In this document: positions 8,021 through 15,765 of the stretch, in pieces | How positions within the stretch are numbered: the stretch's first letter is position 1 | How the letters are laid out: each line of letters begins with the position of its first letter | Assembly (NCBI GenBank): GCA_964398215.1 | Contig: CAYNNP010000076.1 | Coordinates: forward strand, 1-24,453 | Direction: 5' to 3' | Source of the DNA: CAYNNP01 sp964398215 | GTDB lineage: Bacteria > Planctomycetota > Planctomycetia > Pirellulales > Pirellulaceae | Length of the DNA stretch: 24,453 bases | Position numbers and translations under genes: made by a program | Notes under the pieces: model-generated | Database searches by the model: none | What the model was told of the DNA's origin: nothing | The model's input: the letters and a program-made list of their open reading frames with translations, nothing else

Positions 8021-8980
8021 ATGAATCAAGAAAAAACGATTAAACCACAGCTGGGATGGATGCCGCTCTTCGTCAGCTCTCTACTTTTTTGTGGGGGCAT
8101 TGGATTGGTGATTGTGTCGGCGGTCTATTCAGACGTAAACGGCGATGCGATCACGGGCATGCTGGCTGTCAGCGGAGTCGCAGTAGCAATCCTCGGCATC
8201 CTGGGAACATGTGGACTGATGGCGATCGCGCCCAATCAAGCCCGGGTCTTGTTGCTATTCGGTGAGTACAAGGGAAGCGTGGTGGAGTCTGGGTTCTATT
8301 GGGTGAATCCGTTTTACTCCAAGAAAAAGATCTCACTACGGATTCGTAACTTTGAAACAGGCACTTCCTCAATGCCCGAACAAAAGAACCAGGCTGGGCA
8401 AGTAGTTACACCTAAGACGCGTACGCAATCGCGGCCTTCAAAAGTCAATGATCGGGACGGGAATCCGATCGAGATTTCGGCCGTCGTTGTTTGGAAGGTT
8501 GTTGATACCGCTGAAGCAATGTTTGAGGTTGAAGACTTTGAACACTTCGTAGAAGTCCAAAGCGAGGCTGCTCTGCGAAACCTTGCGTCACGACATCCCT
8601 ACGACGATAGCGAAGACAGCGAGATCTCGTTGCGTGGCAGTACTGAAGAGGTATCCATGCAGTTGCAATCCGACATCCAAGAACGATTGAATGATGCTGG
8701 CGTCAAAGTTACCGAGGCACGCATCAGTCACTTGGCGTACGCTTCTGAGATTGCTGCGGCAATGTTGCAACGGCAACAGGCTCAGGCTGTAGTTGCGGCT
8801 CGAACAAAGATCGTTGAAGGTGCTGTGGGCATGGTCGAAATGGCTTTGGACCAACTGGCAAAGGACAACATCGTCGAATTGGACGACGAACGCAGAGCGT
8901 CGATGGTTTCCAATTTACTTGTGGTCCTATGTAGCGATCGGCACACGCAACCGGTTGTGAATACTGGATCGCTTTACTAG
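8021..8980 (+). CDS. SPFH/band-7 (stomatin-prohibitin-like) membrane protein
   Basis: This is 319 residues. Two membrane helices lie at about 14-36 and 45-69, followed by the SPFH signature APNQARVLLLFGEYKGS at about 70-86 and ESGFYWVNPF at 89-98. The SPFH core runs to about 260 (DGNPIEISAVVVWKV, then a helical stretch AAAMLQRQQAQAVVAARTKIVEGAVGMV). SPFH proteins oligomerise on the membrane, organise lipid domains and often modulate proteases; the exact role here is unknown. The helical coiled-coil region typical of flotillins is short. A good Shine-Dalgarno, GAAGGG at 8007-8012, lies 8 bases before the ATG. A perfect palindrome upstream (7949-7966) and an intrinsic terminator directly after the stop frame it as its own transcript. 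Confidence 0.9.
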   Translation: MNQEKTIKPQLGWMPLFVSSLLFCGGIGLVIVSAVYSDVNGDAITGMLAVSGVAVAILGILGTCGLMAIAPNQARVLLLFGEYKGSVVESGFYWVNPFYSKKKISLRIRNFETGTSSMPEQKNQAGQVVTPKTRTQSRPSKVNDRDGNPIEISAVVVWKVVDTAEAMFEVEDFEHFVEVQSEAALRNLASRHPYDDSEDSEISLRGSTEEVSMQLQSDIQERLNDAGVKVTEARISHLAYASEIAAAMLQRQQAQAVVAARTKIVEGAVGMVEMALDQLAKDNIVELDDERRASMVSNLLVVLCSDRHTQPVVNTGSLY

Positions 8981-8997
8981 AAGTTCAAACAGAGATC

Positions 8998-9031
8998 GCC
9001 AGCCCGACCTAACAATCGGGCTGGCATTTTT
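8998..9031 (+). terminator. Rho-independent terminator after the SPFH gene
   Basis: GCCAGCCCGA (8998-9007) pairs perfectly with TCGGGCTGGC (9016-9025) around an 8-base loop, followed by ATTTTT. This is a 10-bp GC-rich stem with a U-tract, 17 bases after the stop, and is a textbook intrinsic terminator. It sits between the SPFH gene and the small RHH gene, so the latter depends on read-through or its own promoter. Confidence 0.92.
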
Positions 9032-9063
9032 CTGCGCGCATATCCCAAACAAACAGTCAAGCG

Positions 9064-9264
9064 ATGGCGAAAAGAGACTCGTTTCTAATCCGCATTGATC
9101 CGCGCGTGCTGGATGCCCTGCGGCGCTGGTCCGACGACGAGATGCGTAGCACCAATGGGCAAATCGAATATCTTCTACGCAAATGCCTAGCAGACGCTGG
9201 CAGATTGCCAAGCACCGATGATTCAGGCAAAACCAATCGAAAGACGAAATCAGACGACAAGTAG
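9064..9264 (+). CDS. Small ribbon-helix-helix (Arc/MetJ-like) DNA-binding protein
   Basis: This is 66 residues. The first 45 fit a ribbon-helix-helix domain: strand DSFLIRIDP (5-13), helix RVLDALRRWSDDEM (14-27) and helix STNGQIEYLLRKCLADAG (29-46). The N-Q-x-E-x-L-L pattern is typical of Arc-type proteins. The C-terminal 20 residues are polar, charged and probably disordered. It likely binds DNA as a dimer. A small Arc-like gene directly after an SPFH gene is, as I recall it, a recurrent arrangement in distant bacteria, which suggests a functional link, perhaps regulation of the SPFH gene. No Shine-Dalgarno is seen before the ATG. No toxin partner gene is present, so I do not call it an antitoxin. 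Confidence 0.72.
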   Translation: MAKRDSFLIRIDPRVLDALRRWSDDEMRSTNGQIEYLLRKCLADAGRLPSTDDSGKTNRKTKSDDK

Positions 9265-9270
9265 CACACA

Positions 9271-9301
9271 ATCCGGCTCTCAACGTCAGGTTTCGCCGGA
9301 T
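9271..9301 (+). terminator. Possible hairpin after the RHH gene
   Basis: ATCCGGC (9271-9277) and GCCGGAT (9295-9301) form a perfect 7-bp stem with a 17-base loop, starting 6 bases after the RHH stop. No T-run follows, so if it terminates transcription it does so weakly or with help. Confidence 0.3.
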
Positions 9302-9387
9302 GGCCCTTGCACGGACATTTGTGTGGTCTCGGTCTACTACAATAAGTCCTCGCAACAACTGCTACATTCAATCACAAAGCCTCATTC

Positions 9388-11271
9388 ATGAAGCCACTGT
9401 CTCTTCTTTTTGTATTGAGCATTGTTTTATCCTCTTTCGCGTCTGTTTACGCAGGCGATACGGTTCCCGCGTTGGCTGGTGGAAAAGCGCCAGCGAACTT
9501 TGCCGAGATGTGGGCTGGTTTTGATCCACGAGATGAGCCACTGGAGATCCAGACGCTTTTGGAATGGGAACAAGACGATGTGGTCATGCGTGTTGTGCGC
9601 TTTCGAATCGGTGTGTTCAAAGGTAAAAAAGCGACGTTGGCGGCTGTCTATGGATACCCCAAGAACGCGGTGGAAACAGGAAAGAAGGTTCCTGGGTTGG
9701 TGCAGATTCATGGGGGTGGTCAGTACGCCGACTACAGAGCCTGCTTGACAAATGCGCGGCGCGGTTACGCAACCGTTTCAATCGCCTGGGCCGGACGAAT
9801 CAGTGCGCCAAACTACCGCGTCTCGCCTGCCGAAGTAAAACTGTTTTGGGCCGATAAGACGGATGACCCTGCGTATCGATTGACCACCGATTGGGGCGCG
9901 GTTGATGGCTACCACGCCCCCGGTAGAAATCCTAAAAACGCTTTCCCTTCAGCGATGCCAGCGGCTTGGACACTGGATTCCGTCGAGTCGCCGCGAAACA
10001 GCGGCTGGTTTCTTTGCGCCTTGGCTGCGCGGCGCGCGTTGACATTCTTAGAGCAACAATCAGAAGTGGACGCAGAGCGGCTGGGGGTTTATGGGCATTC
10101 GATGGGTGGCAAATTGACGGTGATGGCATCTGTTGACCCGCGCGTGAAAGTAGCGGCGCCGTCGTGCGGTGGCATTAGCGACCGCGACAACAGTAGTCAG
10201 CTTTTTCGTCAGACGCTTGGCGACGATGTCAGCCTAAAACAAATCTCGTGTCCGATTATCTTTCTAAGTCCTGCGAATGATTTTCACGGGCGGATTGGTG
10301 ATCTACCATCGGCAATCAATGAAATCGCTAGCGAACAGTGGCGGGTGACGTGTTCGCCTCATCACAGCCATCAGGATTCGCCGCAGTATGAAGTGGCAAC
10401 TCAGCTTTGGTTCGATCACTACTTAAAAGGATCGTTTTCTTTCCCCAACACGCCGACGACAAACTTGAAATTGGACAATGCCGATGGCGTGCCACGCTTT
10501 ACCGTTTCGCCAGATCGATCGATGCCGATTGAGTCGGTCGATATTTTTTACACACAAGCTGGCTTGGCAAACGAAACGCCACAAGATCGCGACGTCACTA
10601 AGAACCGTCATTGGCATCACGCCGACTCGACTGAGTCTGACGGTCGATGGACCGCGCCGTTGCCACTTACCAGGATCGACAAGCAACTGTGGGTCTACGC
10701 AAACGTTTCATACAAGCTGCCGCAGACCGTCACAGGCGCTGGATATTACTACGGCACTTACAACGCTGACAACGTGAACGTTTCGTCCTTGTTATCCATC
10801 GCGACGCCCGAGCAATTGAAGGCGTCAAAGGCAACACGGGAACCATCGAAACTGATCGAAAATTTTGAGGGTGATTGGCAAAAGGAGTGGTTCACCTACA
10901 AACCCGACCAGTGGGCTCGCTCCACTCACAAACTTTTTGACGACGCCTGGACGGCTCCAGCCAATGCTTCATTGATGCTAGACGTGATGACCGAAAGTAC
11001 AAATGAAATCGTCGTGGTGATCGATCAGTATGCGGTCGCAAAGAAAGTCTCAGGCGGAGATCATTGGCAAACGATCACACTGACGCCATCTGACTTGCGC
11101 AATTTTGCTGGTGAGTCATTGCCGGATTGGAGCCAAGCGAAAGAGCTGACGCTAACGCAAACAACCAGATTAAAACCGCCTCAGGGCGGCGACAAGAAGC
11201 CCAGGGTTATTGGAAAAGACTGGATCGGTGATCCACCCAAGTTCCAAAACTTGCGATGGGAATCCCGTTAA
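9388..11271 (+). CDS. Secreted alpha/beta-hydrolase (acetyl-xylan-esterase/dienelactone-hydrolase type) with C-terminal accessory domain
   Basis: This is 627 residues with a Sec signal peptide at 1-22 (cleavage after VYA-G). The hydrolase domain at about 35-360 has IHGGGQYADY (107-116) near the oxyanion hole, the elbow GHSMGG with Ser238, a likely acid at Asp298 in SPANDFHG and a His cluster HHSHQD at 325-330 holding the base. This is the large-esterase class that includes polysaccharide acetyl esterases and glucuronoyl esterase-like enzymes; the substrate is not determined. Residues about 360-480 form a beta-rich domain, often seen C-terminal to such hydrolases. Residues about 488-625 form a second beta-rich domain (LIENFEGDW...), perhaps carbohydrate-binding. 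It most likely acts on plant or algal polysaccharide in the periplasm or outside the cell. The nearby xylR-xylA pair makes a pentose-rich substrate attractive, but that is inference. It ends 8 bases from the convergent gene. Confidence 0.8.
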   Translation: MKPLSLLFVLSIVLSSFASVYAGDTVPALAGGKAPANFAEMWAGFDPRDEPLEIQTLLEWEQDDVVMRVVRFRIGVFKGKKATLAAVYGYPKNAVETGKKVPGLVQIHGGGQYADYRACLTNARRGYATVSIAWAGRISAPNYRVSPAEVKLFWADKTDDPAYRLTTDWGAVDGYHAPGRNPKNAFPSAMPAAWTLDSVESPRNSGWFLCALAARRALTFLEQQSEVDAERLGVYGHSMGGKLTVMASVDPRVKVAAPSCGGISDRDNSSQLFRQTLGDDVSLKQISCPIIFLSPANDFHGRIGDLPSAINEIASEQWRVTCSPHHSHQDSPQYEVATQLWFDHYLKGSFSFPNTPTTNLKLDNADGVPRFTVSPDRSMPIESVDIFYTQAGLANETPQDRDVTKNRHWHHADSTESDGRWTAPLPLTRIDKQLWVYANVSYKLPQTVTGAGYYYGTYNADNVNVSSLLSIATPEQLKASKATREPSKLIENFEGDWQKEWFTYKPDQWARSTHKLFDDAWTAPANASLMLDVMTESTNEIVVVIDQYAVAKKVSGGDHWQTITLTPSDLRNFAGESLPDWSQAKELTLTQTTRLKPPQGGDKKPRVIGKDWIGDPPKFQNLRWESR

Positions 11272-11279
11272 GTGACTCA

Positions 11280-12275
11280 TCAATCGTCGCTTGATGGCTC
11301 AGGAGTTTTTGCTAACAGACCGATCACCGCCCATGCTGTTCCCCAGTAGTTGGATGTAGGCGTGTTTCTCTTTCGCGTGCTTTTCTTTGTCCCAGGGACT
11401 TTCCATGACCCATTTTCATGCTGGGTCTCGATCAAGAATTTGGTGGCGCGGGTCAGTTTTGCATTGGATGCTGAATCGTTTGCGGTGACGCGCAACGAGT
11501 AGAGTGCCATGCCGGTCCCGATCGCATCGCTTTTTTCGCCAATCGTCCAACCCCAGCCACCATCATCGTTTTGACTTTCCAATAGGTAAGCCCGTAGCTC
11601 CGCCAACCGACCATCGTTGACCTGCGAAGACAACAATAAACGCGACGCCCACCATTCGGTTGACTTGGCTTTTGAAGTCGCGTCGACTGCGGCTATCGCA
11701 GCGTCAAAATCAAACTTGTCGTTGTCTTGTGAATGCAAAGCCAACGCAGTCCAAGCCGCTGTCACCGAAGTCGTTTCTTCAGTGGGACGTTTCTGCGCGG
11801 GCAGTTGACCGCACGACTTCCAAGAGCCATTTTTCTTTTGGTTTTCGACCAAGCTGTCCGCGAACGACAATCGCCACTGCGTCGTCGGTTTGTCGTCGAC
11901 CGCCAACAGAATAGCGCTCATCGTATCGATGTTCGCGGACATCGCGTCCTTGCGATCAACATCTTTTTTCTGCTCAGGCTTGACGAAGTTGACGACGTCG
12001 GTTGACCACTCTCGCCACCGCTTTAACTTGTCCGCATCAACATCAAAGCCAGCTTCATCGGCTGCAGAAAGACTCCACAGCATGAATGGGATTTGGTGAC
12101 AAGAAACGCAGCCACGCTTGTCCATCCAAGCGACACCCTCACGCTCAAGATACGGCAAAGATTTCTTTACCGTTTCGATCGTGTCGATGGCTTTAGCTGG
12201 CGCATCCGCGACCAGTGTCGTTGTGCTAGACAGCGATGCGGCGAAAGACATCAAGATTACGAAGGTATATCGCAT
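11280..12275 (-). CDS. Exported squalene-cyclase-like protein with c-type heme motif
   Basis: From the ATG at 12275 this is 331 residues; thirteen upstream in-frame residues are excluded because a clean signal peptide starts here (about 1-25, MRYTFVILMSF... ending LVADA). After a short helix comes CVSCH at 56-60, an intact CxxCH c-type heme attachment motif, in the context WMDKRGCVSCHQIPFMLWSL. The rest is alpha/alpha-toroid repeats with QW-like motifs: QKKNGSWKS, QNDDGGWGWTI and QHENGSWKVPG. They resemble squalene-hopene cyclases but are much shorter than the roughly 630-residue enzymes and show no DxDD acid motif. An exported heme-bearing toroid is the reading; catalytic role unknown. The gene at 1-867 is of the same type. 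It lies 46 bases downstream of xylR on the same strand, so co-transcription is possible. Confidence 0.8.
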   Translation of the reverse strand: MRYTFVILMSFAASLSSTTTLVADAPAKAIDTIETVKKSLPYLEREGVAWMDKRGCVSCHQIPFMLWSLSAADEAGFDVDADKLKRWREWSTDVVNFVKPEQKKDVDRKDAMSANIDTMSAILLAVDDKPTTQWRLSFADSLVENQKKNGSWKSCGQLPAQKRPTEETTSVTAAWTALALHSQDNDKFDFDAAIAAVDATSKAKSTEWWASRLLLSSQVNDGRLAELRAYLLESQNDDGGWGWTIGEKSDAIGTGMALYSLRVTANDSASNAKLTRATKFLIETQHENGSWKVPGTKKSTRKRNTPTSNYWGTAWAVIGLLAKTPEPSSDD

Positions 12276-12321
12276 GGTTTCATTGTACCCAGTAGCGTCG
12301 ATCGTAGCATACATAAATAAG

Positions 12322-13512
12322 TTACGATTGCCGATACTCGCTGGGAGTCATGCCGATTTCGCGTTTGAATGCGGCCGCCATGTATTCGCCGTATTCGTAA
12401 CCAGTTTTTTCCGCGATCGCTTGGACGCTGAGCCGTGTTTCGCGCAACAGTTCCTTGATTCGGTTCATCCGTGTGAGTTGGATTTCAGCATGTGGTGTGC
12501 GGCCAACGATCTTTTTGAAACGGTGCTCTAGTGACCGCCGCGAAAGAGATACTTCACGTAGAACGTCGGCCACGCGCACGTCTGCGGTCACGTGGCGTCT
12601 GATGTAATGCAGCGCCTTGGCAACCTCTTCGTCCTCAACTGCAAGTGTGTCGGTTGATTCACGGACTTTGATACCAAGCGGTGTTGTGACCAGCGGCGAG
12701 TCGGTTGAAATTCGTTTTCCCGACATCAGTTTGTCTAGCAAGGCGGCGGCTTCGTAGCCAGTGCGCCGCGTGTCGGGAATGATACTGGATAGCGGTGGCT
12801 GGCTGAGTTCGCAGATCAAGCGGTCGTTATCGACACCTAGAACGGCGACCTCCTCAGGCACTTTCAATTTGGCATGTCGGCACGCGTCCAGCACTTGCTG
12901 CGCCTTGTAGTCATAACAAGCCATGATTCCAATCGGCTTTGGTAGTTTCGTCAGCCACCGTGATATGCGCCGCATTTCGGTTGACGGATTGAATGCCGAA
13001 TCGTAGCGAGCCCCAGACTCATGCGCGTGGAATCCAATTTCGCTCTTGGTTGCAAATTCTTTCAAGCTAGCCAAACGTTTCTTTGACCAATTGAACCCGG
13101 CATCGCCACAGAACCCCAAGTGCCGAAATCCTCTTTCGACAAAATGTTCGTACGCTAGTTTTGCAATCGCTCGATCGTCAGTGTCAGCCCAGGGGATACC
13201 AGTGACATGTCTCGCCGCGCTCAGGTCCACGACTGGCAATCCGAACTGCTTCAAACGCCTACCAATGGCGTCGGTTTCGATGCGGGCAATGATCCCGTCG
13301 CCATCCCAAGTCCGTAACCACGATGGTGGCCGAGCCCCGCGTTCTTGCTCGGTCAACTGGACGGACCAATTCGGTTTCTCTTTGATGTATTCGATCACGC
13401 CGTCCAGCAATCCACGGCAATAACCGTTGGATGTTTCGATCAATAACGCGATAGATTTGGACTGCAATTTGCGAAACCAGGCATGTGAAATATCTATGAC
13501 AGTATGCGCCAT
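12322..13512 (-). CDS. xylR: XylR-type transcriptional regulator (LacI-like sensor plus AraC HTH)
   Basis: From the ATG at 13512 this is 396 residues, close to the ~390 of E. coli XylR. An ATG at 13536 and a TTG at 13566 are possible longer starts; none has a good Shine-Dalgarno. The N-terminal periplasmic-binding/LacI-like sensor spans about 17-275, opening with SIALLIETSNGYCRGLLDGV and containing VLGVDNDRLICELSQPPLSSI. An AraC-family double helix-turn-helix occupies the last ~105 residues, with RVADVLREVSLSRRSLEHRF and the signature AIAEKTGYEYGEYMAAAFKREIGMTPSEYR. This sensor-plus-AraC order is diagnostic of XylR. It lies divergent to xylA, with a 38-bp dyad in between that is probably its operator. 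It is expected to bind D-xylose and activate xylA. Confidence 0.92.
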   Translation of the reverse strand: MAHTVIDISHAWFRKLQSKSIALLIETSNGYCRGLLDGVIEYIKEKPNWSVQLTEQERGARPPSWLRTWDGDGIIARIETDAIGRRLKQFGLPVVDLSAARHVTGIPWADTDDRAIAKLAYEHFVERGFRHLGFCGDAGFNWSKKRLASLKEFATKSEIGFHAHESGARYDSAFNPSTEMRRISRWLTKLPKPIGIMACYDYKAQQVLDACRHAKLKVPEEVAVLGVDNDRLICELSQPPLSSIIPDTRRTGYEAAALLDKLMSGKRISTDSPLVTTPLGIKVRESTDTLAVEDEEVAKALHYIRRHVTADVRVADVLREVSLSRRSLEHRFKKIVGRTPHAEIQLTRMNRIKELLRETRLSVQAIAEKTGYEYGEYMAAAFKREIGMTPSEYRQS

Positions 13513-13553
13513 TTCTACTTGAAAGCCAGCAGGCATTTGCAACGATAAGAACA

Positions 13554-13591
13554 ATTCACGGTCCAAAGGGCCGGGGGTTTTGAACGTGAAT
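13554..13591. promoter_or_regulatory. 38-bp dyad in the xylR-xylA spacer, candidate XylR operator
   Basis: ATTCACGGTCCAAA (13554-13567) and TTTTGAACGTGAAT (13578-13591) are inverted copies matching at 12 of 14 positions, separated by the G-rich 10-mer GGGCCGGGGG. The outer 7 bases (ATTCACG/CGTGAAT) and inner three are perfect. The dyad lies in the 106-base spacer between the xylR and xylA start codons, 27 bases before the xylA ATG. A site for a dimeric XylR controlling both genes is the natural reading. AraC-family sites are more often direct repeats, which is a caution. The nearness to the xylA start could instead mean it lies in the 5' leader. Confidence 0.55.
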
Positions 13592-13618
13592 CACACAATC
13601 TTCCTGGAAAGAAACACG

Positions 13619-14938
13619 ATGACTGCATTTCCCGAAGTCGCAGACAAGATTAAGTACGAAGGTCCCGATTCTGACAATCCGCTTGCCTTTCGCTGGTACA
13701 ACCCAGAGGAGATGGTCGCGGGCAAAACGATGAAGGACCATTTGCGGTTTACGGTTGTCTACTGGCATACATTCCGTGGTACGGGAAGCGACCCATTTGG
13801 CGCGGCTACGATGCTTCGGCCCTGGGACGATGGCACGGAGTCGGTCGAAAACGCTTGCAATCGAGCGCGAGCAGCGTTCGAGTTTTTCGAGAAGCTGGAT
13901 GCGCCGTTTTATGCGTTTCATGATCGCGACGTTGCTCCCGAGGGTGCGACGGTTTCGGAATCCAATGCAAACTTGGATGCGGTCGCCAAAGTTCTCCGCG
14001 AGGAACAGGACCGCTCGGGCGTCAAACTGTTGTGGGGCACCGCCAACATGTTCAGCAATCCTCGTTTCATGCATGGTGCTGCGACGACATGCAACGTGGA
14101 CGTGTACGCTTTCGCGGCGGCGCAGGTCAAGAAGGCGTTGGAAGTCACCAAAGAACTTGGGGGCGAAAACTATGTGTTCTGGGGTGGTCGCGAAGGCTAT
14201 CAGTGTTTGTACAACACGGACATGAAACGTGAACTAGATCACTTGGGTCAGTTCTTTCACATGGCTGTCGACTACGCGAAAGAAATCGGATTCACAGGAC
14301 AATTTTTGATTGAACCCAAGCCCAAGGAGCCAACCAAGCACCAGTACGATTCAGACGCTGCTGCATGCTTGAATTTCCTGCGCTGCTATGACTTGGTTGA
14401 CCATTTCAAATTGAACATTGAAACCAACCACGCGACACTTGCTGGTCACGAAATGATGCACGAGTTGGAATACTCGGGAATGCAAGACGCGCTGGGTTCA
14501 ATCGATGCCAACACAGGTGACCTGCTGCTGGGCTGGGACACTGACCAGTTTGCAACCAACTATTATTTGACGACGCAGATCATGTTGGTGCTCTTGAAGT
14601 ATGGACTCGGATCGGGGGGCGTGAACTTTGATGCGAAAGTTCGCCGCGAGAGCTTCGAGCCGATTGATCTGTTCCACGCTCATATTGGAAGCATGGATGC
14701 TTTCGCCCGTGGTTTGAAAGTCGCTGCAAAGATCATCGAAGATGGTGCGATTGATAACATGGTCAAAGACCGCTACAGCAGTTTTGATGGCGAGTTGGGT
14801 CAGAAGATTGAAAGTGGCAGTACGTCTTTCGCAGAACTTGAGTCATATATCATGCAGAAAGGCGACGCGGCTCCGAACACAAGCGGCCGCCAAGAATTGA
14901 TGGAAAATATTGTCAACAGGTACATGGACCGAGCGTAG
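13619..14938 (+). CDS. xylA: Xylose isomerase
   Basis: This is 439 residues from the ATG at 13619, chosen because GGAAAG lies about 6 bases upstream; the frame extends back to a TTG at 13580 without support. It interconverts D-xylose and D-xylulose in the cytoplasm and needs two divalent metals. The full active site is present at the same numbers as the E. coli enzyme: His101 and Asp104 (HDRD), Glu232 and Lys234 (IEPKPKEPTKHQYD), Glu268 and His271 (ETNHATLAGH), Asp296 (SIDANTGD), Asp307 and Asp309 (WDTD) and Asp339 (NFDAK). Length and motifs are those of the class II enzymes. It is divergent from xylR with a candidate operator between. No xylulokinase gene is visible in the window. Carbonic anhydrase follows after 44 bases. 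Confidence 0.98.
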   Translation: MTAFPEVADKIKYEGPDSDNPLAFRWYNPEEMVAGKTMKDHLRFTVVYWHTFRGTGSDPFGAATMLRPWDDGTESVENACNRARAAFEFFEKLDAPFYAFHDRDVAPEGATVSESNANLDAVAKVLREEQDRSGVKLLWGTANMFSNPRFMHGAATTCNVDVYAFAAAQVKKALEVTKELGGENYVFWGGREGYQCLYNTDMKRELDHLGQFFHMAVDYAKEIGFTGQFLIEPKPKEPTKHQYDSDAAACLNFLRCYDLVDHFKLNIETNHATLAGHEMMHELEYSGMQDALGSIDANTGDLLLGWDTDQFATNYYLTTQIMLVLLKYGLGSGGVNFDAKVRRESFEPIDLFHAHIGSMDAFARGLKVAAKIIEDGAIDNMVKDRYSSFDGELGQKIESGSTSFAELESYIMQKGDAAPNTSGRQELMENIVNRYMDRA

Positions 14939-14982
14939 AATATGCACTGGCTTATGTAATTCTAATGGGGAGTAGAAGAAAG

Positions 14983-15660
14983 ATGGCTACAAGAAAATCA
15001 AAAGCAAAATCGTCAACACTCAAACAAACGGAGTGTCCTGAATTCGAAGAACACGTTTGCGCGGAAGACGCGTTGAAACTCTTGAAGGATGGAAACAAAC
15101 GATATGTTTCGAAACAAGAGCAAGGTCGATGCAACGAGGAACGTCGCAAGATGTTTCATGATACTCAGAGACCTTGGGCAGTTGTTTTGACCTGTGCGGA
15201 CAGTCGGGTTTCACCTGAACTTGTGTTTGATGCGGGAATTGGTGACTTGTTCGTCGTACGTGTAGCTGGGAACATTGCCAACGCGTGTTCAATCGCCAGC
15301 ATTGAATATGCGATCGCGAATCTTCCCACTGACCTGATTGTCGTGCTTGGCCACGAGAATTGTGGTGCAGTTGCAGCCTCGCTAAAACGCATTTCTAGCA
15401 CACACAGTTTGAATCAGTTGCTGGGTCATCTTACGCCTGTTGCAAGAGAATATGGAGACGATTGGGCCAAAGCCACCAAGAAGGAAAAGCTGAAAATTGA
15501 ATATGATGCTTCGCGGTACAATGCCCGAAGTGTCGCTAGACAGTTGAAAGCTCAATCTCCCGAAGTGATGTTGGAGCACCCAACTTTGCAGATTGTGCCT
15601 GCGATATATGAGACTGGCACAGGAAAGGTATGCTGGGAACGCAAGAGTTCGTGGCAATAG
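14983..15660 (+). CDS. Beta-carbonic anhydrase
   Basis: This is 225 residues from the ATG at 14983, chosen because GGGGAG (14967-14972) lies 10 bases upstream; an ATG at 14965 would add six residues. It catalyses reversible hydration of CO2 to bicarbonate. The beta-class zinc site is complete: Cys71, Asp73 and Arg75 in TCADSRVSPE, and His124 and Cys127 in LGHENCGAV, with VVRVAGNIAN between them. The N-terminal 20 residues are basic and polar with no signal peptide, so the enzyme is likely cytoplasmic. A segment at about 145-195 holds many charged residues (DDWAKATKKEKLKIEYD). It lies 44 bases after xylA on the same strand with no terminator seen, so co-transcription is plausible, though the metabolic link to xylose is not obvious. 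Confidence 0.93.
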   Translation: MATRKSKAKSSTLKQTECPEFEEHVCAEDALKLLKDGNKRYVSKQEQGRCNEERRKMFHDTQRPWAVVLTCADSRVSPELVFDAGIGDLFVVRVAGNIANACSIASIEYAIANLPTDLIVVLGHENCGAVAASLKRISSTHSLNQLLGHLTPVAREYGDDWAKATKKEKLKIEYDASRYNARSVARQLKAQSPEVMLEHPTLQIVPAIYETGTGKVCWERKSSWQ

Positions 15661-15765
15661 CCCCACGTAATTCGCGAATGTGAGCTTCAATCCGCCTGAT
15701 GATTTATGGCATAATCGCGAGAGCACGTTTTTGCCTCCGTGATTTTTGCCTAGAGATGTTTTGTA

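Noticed and set aside
7718..8029. 103-residue minus-strand frame in the hydrolase-SPFH spacer
   Set aside because: It overlaps the SPFH start, the palindrome and its ribosome binding site. The composition does not look coding and no family is recognised.
9064..9264. Toxin-antitoxin module centred on the RHH protein
   Set aside because: No toxin-like small gene lies next to it; neighbours are an SPFH protein and a large secreted esterase.
9338..9343. TACAAT as a -10 element for the esterase gene
   Set aside because: No -35 element was found at 16-18 bases upstream; TTGCAC at 9307-9312 is 25 bases away.
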